DNA of 64,000 bases from Dicaeum eximium (Eukaryota; Chordata; Aves; Passeriformes; Dicaeidae): the NCBI GenBank assembly GCA_013396995.1, contig VWZP01002541.1, forward strand, positions 482,642 to 546,641, in the 5' to 3' direction. The translations under genes were made by a program, and so were the position numbers. A model generated the notes under the pieces. The model saw nothing but the letters and a program-made list of their open reading frames with translations, ran no database searches and was not told the DNA's origin. Positions 53,101 to 63,824 of this stretch are shown one piece after another (position 1 is the stretch's first letter; each line of letters opens with the position of its first letter).

Positions 53101-53731
53101 AAAGTAGCAGACCTTTTCTCTGCTGTAGGAAAGTCCTTCAGATAAGCTGATGAACTCATCTGTGTATTTACACCCAAGTAACCATACAAGCTGGGAAAGT
53201 ATGCATACAAGCAGGGGAAAAACACCACACACAAAAAAAAAGGAAGATAAAAAAAAAACTAAGCACAATCAGAAATGGCATTAATACTCCCACTTTGATA
53301 CATTGGGGAAGTACACAGAAACTACACTGCACTTCTGCAACACCTTCTGCATCTCTTGTACTCCTAACCTTAAGACCAGACCAAATGCTAAGTAATTCTG
53401 TCATCTTTTGAGTTGCAGTACAATAAGGTTTTAGGTCTGTATTCACTACATACACCAACAAAATGTGAACAAGAAAAAGTGTTTTCTCATACTCATGAAA
53501 TGTAAAGCAAACAACACCCATCTATGTAATGGACAAGAAACATACATCACCCAATCAATAGTATTTCGAAATAAAAATTTTCACCTTCACTAATCAGAAC
53601 AACACTAAGTCTCCACAATCATTCCACTTTTCTCTCTAATTCTGTTCAGTCCAAGTTTTGCCTGCTACCTCCCCAATTACTTTCCTTATCCTGACTTCCT
53701 TATGCCCCATCTGTGGCACCAAGGCACACCA

Positions 53732-54856
53732 TGGTGAGTTGAACCTGGCTGGATACTAGGTGCCCACCAATGCTCTCTGTCACTCCCTTCCTTAGATGGA
53801 CAGGGGACAGAAATTGAAGAAAAGGTTCCTAGGTCAACATAAAGACAGTGAGATATCACTCAGTAGTTACCATCACAGGTAAAGCAAATCCAGTTTGGGG
53901 AAAAATTAATTTATTACCAATCAAGTCAGCATAGCATAACGAGAAAATAAAAACTGAATCTTAAAACCCCTTCTCCCCACCCTTCCCTTCTTCCCTGAGT
54001 TGAGCCTGAGTTGAAGGCTCAACTTCACTCCCAATTTCCACTACCTCCTCTCACCCAACAGCACAGGGGAATGGGGGCTGTGCTAAGTCCATCACATACT
54101 GTTTCCTCTTCCTTCTCAGGGGTAGTCCTCTCCACTCAATCCTCACACTCTTTCCCTGCTCCCAGCATGGGGTCCCTCCTACAGGAGACAGTCTTCTACC
54201 AACTTCTCCAACATAAATCTTTCTCACGGGCTCCGTTTCTTCATAAACTGCTCCAGCATGCCTCCTCTTCCATGGGCAGCAGTCCCATAGGAAGACTGCT
54301 CTAGTACAGAATCCTCACAGGTTCCAAGTCCTGCCAGCAAACCTGCTCTAGCATGGGCCTCTCCTCTGCCAGGAGCCTGCTCTAGCAGTGGCTTCCCAAG
54401 GGGTCACAACCTTCTTCAGGCTCATCTGCCTGCTCCAGCATGGAGTCCTCCACAGGCTGCAGGTGAGTTTCTGCTCCCCAGTTGGCTTCCATGGACCGCA
54501 GGAGGACAGCCTGCCTTCCCACAGTCTTCACCACCAGCTGCAAGGGAATCACGGCTCTGGCACCTGGAGCACCTCCTCCCCCTCCTTCTTCACTGACCTT
54601 GGTGTGTGCAGAGCTGTTTCTCTCACACATTCTCACTCCTCTCTTCAGCTGCAGTTTGTATTCAGCAGGGTTTTTTATCTGTTCTTAAATATGTTATCTC
54701 AGGGGCACTGCCACAGCTACTGATTGGCTCAGCCTTGGCCAGCAGCAGGTCTGTCTTGGAGCCCGGCTGGCACTGGCTCCATCAGACATGCCACGTTTCT
54801 GGCAGCTTCTCAGAGAAATCCCTCCTGTAGCCTCTTATTAACAAAACCTTGTCACA
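53732..54856 (-). mobile_element. Solitary ERV LTR (songbird ERVL-like family), sense to MLLT10
   Basis: Read on the minus strand, it starts TGTGACAAGGTTTTG and ends near CAGCCAGGTTCAACTCACCA, the typical 3' end of a family widespread in songbird genomes (from memory). Inside are an ATATTTAAG TATA-like site near 54684-54693, many GGAGCAGG-type short repeats, and AATAAA at 53910-53915 near the 3' end. No gag, pol or env coding lies beside it, so it is a solo LTR. Boundaries are good to about 10 bases. A target-site duplication was not clear, so it is probably old. It shares sequence with the copy at 4269-5090. Confidence 0.8.
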
Positions 54857-57800
54857 CAAACCCAATACAATATGTTCTCCCTAAGTATCCTTAGGCAGAC
54901 TTTTTATTCAAGATACCCAGCTACAAACTAATATTCAATGCCTCCTAGACTGCACAGTCATTCATAAAAGCCAGACAAATAACAAAAGCACACAGATCGA
55001 TTTTTCTGTAGTGCACTTAAAACTAAAGCAATTCCTCTAGTAATATTTGTTACAATATTCTTAAAGTAGCCATAGTAATATTCTTACATAAAGTGTCCTT
55101 TAAGGAAATATATAGATACACAATAAAGAAACATTCATTTCAAGATTTCTTTAAGAATTATTCCAAGGGATATCTTCAAAGAGACTACACAGTATATTAG
55201 TCTTTATTGATGGACAGTATTCAAATTGAAAAAAAAACCCAGCAAGTTTTCTTCTTCTAAAATAAAGCTAATAAAGTTTATTTCACCAGTATTGTGACCA
55301 TATTTATCAACATTCATTCTAGTTTACAGATACAGGTGTTAATAAGTACAGATCCCACTCCCCTGCAGGCAGCCTGTTGAGCCAGAGGTGTCAGAGCTCT
55401 GATCACAAACATGTCTGCATATCAAAAGGCTGCAGTTCCTCCTTCTTTGCCTCTTTCTGTTTAGGCAAAAGGCAAGTAATACTGCACCTATGCTTGTTTT
55501 ATACCACATAAACGCTGGGGGTGAGGTGTAAAAATATGGGTACATCAAACAATTCTAATGAGCAGCTCTACAAAATAAACTTGTAGATGAATGTGATTAA
55601 ACATTTTTAAAAAGGAGAATCTGGAGAGAGCTCCAACTCTTGACATATTAACAATTAAAAAGAAATAAAATTCAAGTGTTCAAACTCTGGATCATCTGTG
55701 CAGCAGATGCAGGTGCAGCTTAGCTCTCGTAGGACAACCAGAAGGAACCCATAGCTATGAGCATACAGCATACCTGAACTGGGTAAACAGTACAGCAGCA
55801 TTTCCACTACTCTGAACCCTCGAGTACTGCATGGTCTAAACTTACTCTGCATTGACAGTCTTTTTGTCTCCACACCAAGTTCCAAGAAACACATGTGCAA
55901 GTACAGAGACTCCAGTTATGCCAGACTGAGCTGAGATCCAGATGGATGCTATCTCAAGTCTTATGTGGCTAGCTCCACAGGGAGTCACAGCCCCCTCAGC
56001 ACATTTCCCAGGACTAAAATCCAGGTGGCTCATTAGAAAAGCTGTAGTATCACACGAATGTGCTGACTCAGTTCTGGACCACGACTGCACTTAACTTCAT
56101 AAGCCACCCCACAGAAATGCCAAGTGAAAAAAACACCACTGTTATGACATTAGAGTAATTTGTACCAAGTCCAAACTGATTCTTCCAGATGCAAGGACAG
56201 GCTTACAGTATTCATATTCCCATGAAACAGATCAACAGCATAGTGATTCACCTGCAATGCAAGCAATCCGACCTCACATTTAGCATCTGAGCTATGCTTT
56301 GAGGTAGTAAAACTTCCTGGAATTCTTAACACTTAAGTTCAGTACAGACATCTCCTGGTGTCTCTGAATCAAGCTGGATTCAGAAGAACAGGACCTACAC
56401 AGCCTGACCAAGCTACCTGCACAAATAGTGAATTCCTGCCTGGTATCTCTATCACAGAGATTGCTGCAGCTCCTTCATGAGGAGTATGAAGAGCAGAACT
56501 TGGTAGTAAACCATAAACATATTGTCTATTTTTACCCCACTATACACTATATTTAAATTACGCTTAACATAATATCATCAAGGAAGATGTTTGACACATT
56601 CCTGTCTTGACAACAGGATTATGGGGAAAAAAAATCTGTTCGAACAACAGCTGCACTACAAACCCTAAGCTTAGGTCTCCAGTCTTTCTTTGGGTACCAG
56701 AACTATCAGCCCTTTGACAACATATATGCATCATCCAATTTCTTAAGCCAGGACCCAAAGTCCCTCATGTAGCAGTCCATATATACACAACCTCACACAG
56801 ACCTCAAAATTATTTTTTTCTACATCAATACGTACTTGTCCTGCTTTTTGACTCAGAAGTTCAGGTACATCTGAGGACACCAAAAGGGCCCACTGTGCAG
56901 GTCAATAATAGCTGGTGCTGACACAGGCAAAGCTGGGAGCAGTCGCCACCCATCTTGAAGAGACTTGAATTTCAAGCTCAACATAGGTCAGCTAAGACAA
57001 ATGAGCTGATTTAGAGAAAACTTTAGATTTTTCAAGCAATAGTTAAAAACTTAGAGAGTGATGTAAAAAGTGCATACTGGGATTACAATCTGCAATTATG
57101 TACTACAAAAGCATGATTAAAAAGTAAGTCAAATAATTACCAGCCACCTCAATGTATCCATTATGCAAACAGTTCAGGTTTATCAGAAGTCATACTTTCT
57201 CTCACACACAGAGAAAAACATGACCCTGCTGGAACAAAAATTCAGTATGACTTGTCCAGCACAGAGCAGCGCTTTCCACCTAGTAACTGACCATTCAGCA
57301 GCCAAGACTGGCTCCCAGATGACCAACAAAAACACAGAAGTCAACCAACCACCACTCTGGCTCCTACTCAGTATGTACCAGCCTAGAGGCAGCACACAAA
57401 GGAAACGAACACAGTACACACTGGTACATAACACTTCATAGATGGGAAGCCACCTGTCCTAGTCTGCTGTTAAGTGAACTTCTCTGGTGACCCACCAACT
57501 TGCATCATGTGCTCCTGAGTTAGTTCATTTCTTTTCATTGTTAAAGCAAGACTAACTTTAGTGTAAGCAATTAACTGCAGTTGCTTATCAGAATGAATTT
57601 ATTTGCCCAGCAACTGAAGCTTAAGAAAGAAAAACAACCAAGAAATGCACCCTGAAAACATTCAACGCAGACAGCATCAGCATGGAAACATATGCCTTGA
57701 GCACAATACTGAGATTTTTTTAAAGATTAAAAGTAAGTAAGCAGAAGCATAGTCAATATAATACGGTTAATTTAATTCTGATTTTGTTTATAGGCAAAAA

Positions 57801-59410
57801 GACCAAGAGAAAAACTAAGCTTCAGTCTCATACAGTGATGTTAAGAATGTTTGCTTTTCTAAGCAAGTGTTGAAACTTCTGGGTCTGGTAAACTGCTTAC
57901 TGTAAAGCTCCAGTTTCCATACTGAGATCAGGGCTTGAGTTTAGTTTCTGAATGTCAAGAGCTGCTCCAAGACACCTCAGATACAGCCACCATGTTTCTA
58001 ACTCACTAACATACAAGTAGTTGTTAAAACTTCAGCTGTTGTACCTCATACACAATTGGTTTCACCTGAGAACCACTCAAACCTACATTACATAACAAAA
58101 GGGATTTCTTTTTTCAAAACATAATCAGTAATCAACCTGTTGAAGTAAACAGACACTGGTGGAAACAAGAACAGAATACACCAGGCAGAAAAATCAGTTA
58201 TCACTATTCCTTCTTCACTTCAAACAGCAAAGTAAAGTAGTTTATCAAAGCTATTCTCTTGGTAAACTCAAGAAATTATAATGCAGAGAGCCAATGTTTA
58301 TTATAGAACTCTGGATAGTTCTCTTTTGCTCCTTGTGCCACAAGAAGCCACGATTATATCCCAAATCACAAGGATTCCCTATCATACTCTTAAAAAATCC
58401 TCTTGTAGTCACCAGCTGTCTTTCTCTCTCCTCTGTATTTTTAACTTTGCTATCAACCTGTACATATCAAACTCAGCAACATTAAAAAATGCTACTCTTA
58501 AAACTTTACAGCTGATGGTCTCCCCAGTAAAATAAACAGCCTTTCTTTAGATTTTCTATTGACAAATACTTGAAGAGCATAAAAAAATTAATCCCTTCTT
58601 GCTCCCACCAACAGGTCTGCTTTGGAAGAACTAAGTCAGTCTCAATTACCCTGACATTAAGAACATATTAGTGGCAAAAAGTGGGAAGAAGCAGACGAAT
58701 GAGATTCTTTAGACCTGTGCCAAAAATGCATTCAACAGCAAGTCTTGCCACCATTTATATAGCACTTTATATTAGAAAAGGAAATAGGTACAGCAAACAG
58801 GTCACATAAACACACTGATAGTCACTGACCTAACTGAAAATTTCGTCTCCGATTCCTCATTTGTTTTTAGATATAATTTAGAAACAATCTACACACTGCT
58901 CTAAGATGCTGCACCACCTTCTCTTCCAAGGAAATTTTTTTCAGAGGCAAAGGAACACCTTAGTCTTTCTAAATACTCTCACTTCTCTCAGTTTATCTTT
59001 TGCTGGAAGACAAACTAACAAGTGCCAAGTAGGGAGAAATGAGATTCTCTTTTTCTAAAACTGCCTGACATCACCCAGTTTCATCTAACAAACATACAAG
59101 TCTGACCAAAACAAAACCTCATGTAACCATGGTAAAAAAAGAAAGCATTATCTGAATCCCCAATATCTACCACACAAAGAAGTAGAAAACCAGAAAGGAA
59201 ATACTTCTTCAATTTTAAATATCACACTCCAAGTAAGCATTAGTTTTTGAAATTAACAACACTATTTATTGGGAGTGTTCCTAGACTGAAGCTTTTAACT
59301 GGCAACCTAAGGTTGTTGTAAAAGAAAATTGGACATAGATTTTATTTACTTCCTGTACCTAACTATGTAAGTGTTAAACTGACAAAATTAACCAAAACCT
59401 ACACCATGGA

Positions 59411-59411
<1 letters not shown>

Positions 59412-59465
<54 letters not shown>

Positions 59466-59502
59466 ACAAACAAAAAAAAAAAAAAAAAAAAAAAAAACAA
59501 AA

Positions 59503-59550
<48 letters not shown>
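59412..59550 (+). repeat. Poly(A) tract, 139 bases, followed by (CCAA)n
   Basis: This is an almost pure run of A with only a few single C interruptions near its middle, followed by CCAACCAACC. In the MLLT10 transcript it is a poly(U) tract 230-370 bases past the exon 2 donor. It could be the tail of an old retroposed sequence on the plus strand, but no recognisable body precedes it and no target-site duplication is clear. Its length is probably variable or poorly resolved in sequencing. Long poly-Phe and poly-Lys open frames here are artefacts. Confidence 0.9.
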
Positions 59551-59552
<2 letters not shown>

Positions 59553-59779
59553 AACCAACCAAACTAAAAAAAAACCACACCCTGACACTATCAGAATACT
59601 TCAGAGACAGTTACATATTTCCACTTTAAAAAAATAAGAAGATAGATGGTCTTTCTGAACAGCATTTAGATTAATTACAACAGAAAGCAAAGTTCTCTTC
59701 CATTATTACTGTAACACTTGGGTAAATATTATCCACACAAGGATTATTACTAGCATTACTTAATAAACAAAACACATAC

Positions 59780-59859
59780 CACTCTGGCTGCTCTTTCCTG
59801 AGATTCACACTTTCTGCAAAACCATGGTCCAGTGGGTACTTGAACAATTCCATAGCAAG
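59780..59859 (-). CDS. MLLT10: MLLT10 coding exon 2: second half of PHD finger 1
   Basis: This 80-base exon completes codon 57 (Ala) and encodes residues 58-83 (CYGIVQVPTGPWFCRKCE...). It supplies the last zinc ligands of PHD1, Cys58, Cys71 and Cys74, and the conserved Pro-Trp-Phe that precedes the final C-x2-C. The acceptor is AAAACAG^CTTGC and the donor is AGAGTG^GTATGTG. It enters in phase 1 and leaves in phase 0, and it joins exons 1 and 3 without a break. A long poly(A) tract on the plus strand (poly(U) in the pre-mRNA) lies about 230 bases downstream of the donor. Confidence 0.96.
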
Positions 59860-60143
59860 CTGTTTTGAACAAGACAAAACATTTCAGCAAATAAAAATTG
59901 CACTACAGTACTAATAATATGTTCTAAAAGAAGCTTACTATCGGTTGATCTCACATAATTTTAATTACCAAGAAAGCCAAACTGACATCTATACATTGCA
60001 TATTAAATCCTATCACAGAATTATATGAAATTAAGTACAAGCTTCAATTTTAAAAATTGTGCAGAATTTGTTAAATGAAAAAAGAACACATCAGCTTGAA
60101 AAGTAACATAACCATGCAAAAGCAGCACTGTTTCATATGTGAA

Positions 60144-60174
60144 CTGTTTTGCCATTTATTTACCGGCAAAACAG
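60144..60174. repeat. Inverted repeat, 10-bp perfect arms
   Basis: CTGTTTTGCC at 60144-60153 is answered by GGCAAAACAG at 60165-60174, with an 11-base AT-rich spacer. It lies in intron 1, about 285 bases downstream (plus coordinates) of coding exon 2. No function is known. Confidence 0.6.
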
Positions 60175-63100
60175 GTGAGACACTTCACTGTAAATGATGG
60201 ATGCTTGTTATTATGAGGTCTTTTTAAGAGAAAACTAAAAGTAACTAACAAACCTGAGTTCTTCCTAAGGCATTTATTCATACACTTACTATCCAGTTTG
60301 CTTACTCTTACAAGTAAATTAACTGGTCTTAAGCAGACAATCCATAGTCAACTGAACAAAGGCAAAGTTTGCCTTTTTACACCAGAAAATTCACAGAGCT
60401 GTAAATACAAACTGAACTGAGCATCAGGACTTGGATTAGTTGCAACTTGAGCCAGGCTACAACATAAATCCTTAGGAAAGAGATTTTCAGACATGTAGAT
60501 TTATCTGCAAGACAGTCATCTCTATTTTTACAGTATATAAAAGCAATTCCAAGAGTTTGTTACAAAATTCCACAGAAGTAAAGAGTTTAGCAATTTGGCA
60601 ATACTGCTCGTGCTTGAAATGCACACATCAAGCAACCTTAAGAACTACAGAGGGAATGAAAATACAAGAACACAAGTGCTGTGAGTATACTCTAATATTT
60701 GTATGGGTGTAGCAAATAACAAAGAACCAAAAAGCCAAACATTTTGCTCAAAGATAATCCCAAAGTATTAAAGATAAGTCAGACTCAATTCTCAACGACT
60801 GTATGTTACTTAAATACAAAAATCAGGTTTAAGTGTGAAAGTAGAAAAAAACATATGATTAATTTAAAGTTATGAAGAAAGCTGAGATTAAATTGTAACT
60901 TGTAGTAACTTGTAGTTATACTGTACAAATATATTGATTTTGTGATAGCTTGGAGATGAAAAATAGTAATGCAATGGTAATATAAAAACATCTGGCTAAT
61001 ATACCTTCATTTCCATGAAGGAAAGTCAATGAAATCATTTCCTATTATATACATACATGTAGTCATATTAAGATCAGTTTTCAGATTTTCAAATACTTGA
61101 ATAAAGTACCTACAAGCCAAACTATTCTGATAAGCCCCTTCTACTGTACAATAAAATTCTTTAACATGAAAAAAAACTCCCATCCTGTTTTCGCTGCATC
61201 TATAATAAACACAGTTGGGGGCACACATAAGGGGGAGATTTCAAATGTCCAATCATACATTTAGGTTAGCAACTGACAGTGCAGAATAGGAAACAAATAC
61301 AAAATGCAAGGATGTAAATGCAAATATGCAAATATAAAATGCTCAGAGACAGGGCTGGCAAGTAGATCCAAAGGCAACACAGGCTGGGCAAAGACTAAAC
61401 CTTAAGTGAAGTACTTCTACATCTGCCACAGTAACAGCACACCTAGAGCCTAGAAGAGTCCATCACACATTTGTGCTCTGATATACTGTGATGCCATTTA
61501 CAGAGTCTTGTTTATACTTCCACTACTATGCAAAGCTTCTTTAAACACATGAAGAGATCTTGTCCTTCACAATTTGCCAATAACTTAACAATTGAAGTTT
61601 CCTCTGAACTAAGAATAATTGTACCAACAAAACCAAAGCAGTGAATAAAGCTTTATGGATAATACTGCTGTTTGTACTTCAAACACAGACCATGTAGCTT
61701 TGACCATGAGGACAGCTACATTTACTACAGAGAGGAGTGGACAAGCCTCCTCCACCACCTTTGCTCACATGACATATCAAATCCAAAATGTAAAGCATCA
61801 ATGGGACAGTAAATCAAAACATGGAGTTCTTCTCTTCTTAAGATCTCTATTACAGCTTCTGGATTTAGACCAAGCAGTACTTTGCAAACTTCCTGACAGA
61901 TTCCAGTTCAGGGTTGGATATGACTTTAAAAAAAAAGAAAAGTTCGTTTTCTTGTACCTGCTGAAGTGTGTCTCTCTATACTAGGAATACTTTCTGTAAC
62001 TGACTTTTGTTCCTGCTATTTCAGCTCCAACTGCTGCTATCATCCAATTCTTTCACTGAAAATATCAGCAAGGCTCTAGATACAAAGGAAGATGTCCAAG
62101 ATAATGCAAAAGGAATAGCTGTCTCAGGTAAGACTTCTATTCACATTTTAGTGTTCTTCATGATCCTAAGATTCCACAAGAGCAATCAACCTACTGGTTA
62201 ACGTTACTCAGCATTTAAGATGACAGAAAACCAATTCAAAACTAGATGAATTTCACTGATCCTGTCAGTTCCCCTCTGTGTTCAATCTAATGTTAACAAA
62301 AATAACTTAATTATTTTGTATATCTCCTTAAATTATTATTATTGCTCACTATTTGTCAACTTACAAGGGAGAACATACTTGGAACAACCAACTACTATAT
62401 TACATCATCTTCAGCACAATTTAAGACCAAGCATGAGACACACATTAGTAGCATTTTCACATGCACTAGGCATTCAGATTAATGAATTGGATTTAGGATT
62501 TTCTGTCTCCTCCAATTTGTCCACCACCTGTAAGCAGCCAAAAAGCCTGTCACTGAGTTCACATGACTGCTTAGAGTACTGCTTGGTACAGAAAAACTAC
62601 CATCTTATTCCTTATTTCTGCTACCATAAAGGAAAAGTTATGATGATTTCCTTTCTTACAATGTAAGCAGCAGAATCGTCTCTTCCTCTGCTCTCACACG
62701 AAGGGTCAACCCACTGACAGAAACAAAACAATCACACAGAGGGAACATGCCAGCTCCTGAACTGAGCTGGAAACCAACCAACCAGCCTCCCCTAAGCCAA
62801 ACAAATCCAGCATCAGCCATTCCAAACAGCAATCCTCCCCCTGCAGAACCACAACAGGAAGTCTCTTCATCCACCAGGAAACATCAGCCAAATGACATTC
62901 ACGGAAAGGCAGGCAGGGATAGAAATCACATGACAGCTAAGTCTTTCCTAAGCGCCCCTCTCTTCCAATCCCAAACCATCCTTGTCTCCTGGCTATCCCT
63001 CAAATAAATGTTTCAAACTTGGGAAAAGCAGGGACAAGAGGGATCGCGGGAAACAGGGATCTTGTTTCGTGGGTGAAACAAGAAATACAGCAATAATACC

Positions 63101-63421
63101 AGAATATCGTAACAAGTTCTGCAAAGATCGAAAGCAATTTTAGAGAACCTTTGAAACGCTGCAGCTGAGGTTGTTAACAGGGTGCAGAGGCAGACGGGGA
63201 AGCACAAACACAGAACACATGCAGGAGAAGAGGAACGGGTAAAAAATTGGAAAGGGGAGCTCTTCGTTTCTCACAGCCATAACGCAGGAGAACATATTAC
63301 ACTAAGTCTCACGTGAGGGAAAAGACAGACGGGAAGGATAGGAGATGACAGAGCAAGTCAAACCAGAAAGCACGTGGCCTTAGAAACAGGGAAACAGGCT
63401 TCATGGGTAAAAAGAAGGAGC

Positions 63422-63447
63422 GGGGAGGGGGAGGGAAAAAAGGGGGG
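63422..63447 (+). promoter_or_regulatory. G-quadruplex-type motif in a purine-rich tract of intron 1
   Basis: The plus strand has four runs of three or more G (4, 5, 3 and 6) separated by 1, 1 and 6 A, within a broader G/A-rich stretch at about 63408-63540. This satisfies the G3+N1-7 pattern. It lies about 120 bases inside intron 1 from the exon 1 donor, on the strand that is template for MLLT10 transcription. Confidence 0.6.
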
Positions 63448-63568
63448 AAAAACGGCCGGGGGATGGGGAGGAGAAGGAAGCAGGCCCAGGGGAAGACAGG
63501 GAGCACCAAGAAGGAAGTGGGGAGGCTGGAGGCCGGAGCGGGTGCGCTGCCCTCGCCTGCCCGCTCAC

Positions 63569-63737
63569 CTTGATGCACTGCGACATTGCAGCCGTGCCCG
63601 TCGCAGTAGACGAGCGGGTTCTCGGCCCAGCCCCGCTCGTCGGAGCACACGCAGCAGCCGCCGATCATCTCCTTCATGCTACTGGAGAACTCACCCTCCA
63701 GTGACACCGGCAGCAGCAGCGGCTCGCTGGAGACCAT
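63569..63737 (-). CDS. MLLT10: MLLT10 coding exon 1: start codon and first half of PHD finger 1
   Basis: The exon encodes residues 1-56 plus one base of codon 57. It starts at the ATG at 63737 (MVSSEPLLLPVSLEGEF...), the usual MVSS start of AF10. It carries the first five zinc ligands of PHD1: Cys28, Cys31, Cys45, Cys50 and His55, in the C-x2-C...C-x4-C-x4-H pattern. The donor is CATCAAG^GTGAGC (GT at 63567-63568), phase 1. Compared with the human protein as I recall it, the N-terminus has about three extra residues from a CTG-CTG-CTG run (Leu7-Leu9). A second strong donor-like GTGAGT lies inside the exon at 63689-63694 and is also phase 1. The ORF continues past the donor to 63309, but that is intron read-through. 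Confidence 0.96.
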
Positions 63738-63755
63738 CTAAGGGTTAAAAACACC
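63738..63755 (-). other. MLLT10: Possible splice acceptor immediately before the MLLT10 ATG
   Basis: The minus strand reads GTGTTTTTAACCCTTAG directly before ATGG. That is a short pyrimidine tract and an AG that would place the exon border at the first base of the start codon. A TTGAC about 22 bases upstream could serve as a branch site. If used, the gene has a separate non-coding first exon. No strong GTRAGT donor is visible between 63760 and 64000, so a non-coding exon would have to lie further right, or the leader is continuous. Confidence 0.4.
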
Positions 63756-63824
63756 GTCGTCAACACCGCGCACGCCACACGCGCCTCGCCCTCCGCCTGC
63801 CCCCTCCCCCGGCGGGGTCTCCCC

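Larger units (their letters stand above)
42592..59779 (-). other. MLLT10: MLLT10 intron 2 (17.2 kb)
   Basis: This is the largest intron in the window and the richest in repeats. It carries a sense CR1 (43154-44078), an antisense CR1 reverse-transcriptase fragment (49066-50160), a sense LTR (53732-54856), the poly(A) tract, a 26-bp palindrome (44959-44984) and small microsatellites. The stretches at 44090-48400, 50170-53700 and 54860-59400 are otherwise AT-rich with no recognised gene or element, except an unexplained long stop-free segment at 45626-45943. Confidence 0.8.
59860..63568 (-). other. MLLT10: MLLT10 intron 1 (3.7 kb)
   Basis: Apart from the purine-rich, promoter-proximal end at 63408-63568, this is AT-rich unique-looking sequence. 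It holds a 10-bp perfect inverted repeat at 60144-60174. Open frames such as 62747-63007 and 62316-62666 are short and not recognisable. No interspersed repeat was identified. Confidence 0.8.
1..63737 (-). other. MLLT10: MLLT10 (AF10) gene, 5' part (coding exons 1-9 and introns)
   Basis: This is the protein-coding gene that spans the window. AF10 is a nuclear chromatin protein. Its PHD-zinc knuckle-PHD (PZP) module reads histone H3 unmodified at Lys27, and its C-terminal octapeptide motif/leucine zipper recruits the H3K79 methyltransferase DOT1L (family knowledge). Nine exons read right to left and join in one frame with phases 1,0,1,0,2,0,0,0,1, giving 1060 coding bases. The residues match vertebrate AF10 nearly continuously as I remember it, including the MKEMIGGCCVCSDERGWAEN block and the FAGLLCEEEGNGADNVQYC block. 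The gene is incomplete: everything after residue 353 lies left of base 1, and the transcription start may lie right of 64000. MLLT6 (AF17) is the close paralogue, but the linker and Ser-rich segment fit AF10 better. No frameshift or premature stop was seen. Confidence 0.97.

Noticed and set aside
54011..54830. Plus ORFs of 97, 111 and 74 residues
   Set aside because: They are antisense frames of the LTR at 53732-54856.
59374..59588. Poly-Phe ORFs on minus
   Set aside because: They are translations of the poly(A)/poly(T) tract.
62747..63007. 86-residue Pro/Ser/Asn-rich plus ORF in intron 1
   Set aside because: It looks mildly protein-like, but there is no recognisable family, promoter or conservation evidence. 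The opposite strand is equally open.
63309..63737. 142-residue minus ORF from the MLLT10 start codon
   Set aside because: Only the first 56 residues are AF10. The rest reads through the GTGAGC donor into the purine/pyrimidine-rich intron 1.
63374..63748. 124-residue Arg/Gly-rich plus ORF
   Set aside because: It is the antisense shadow of the GC-rich first exon and its intron, with composition driven by G/A tracts and CpG, and no domain.
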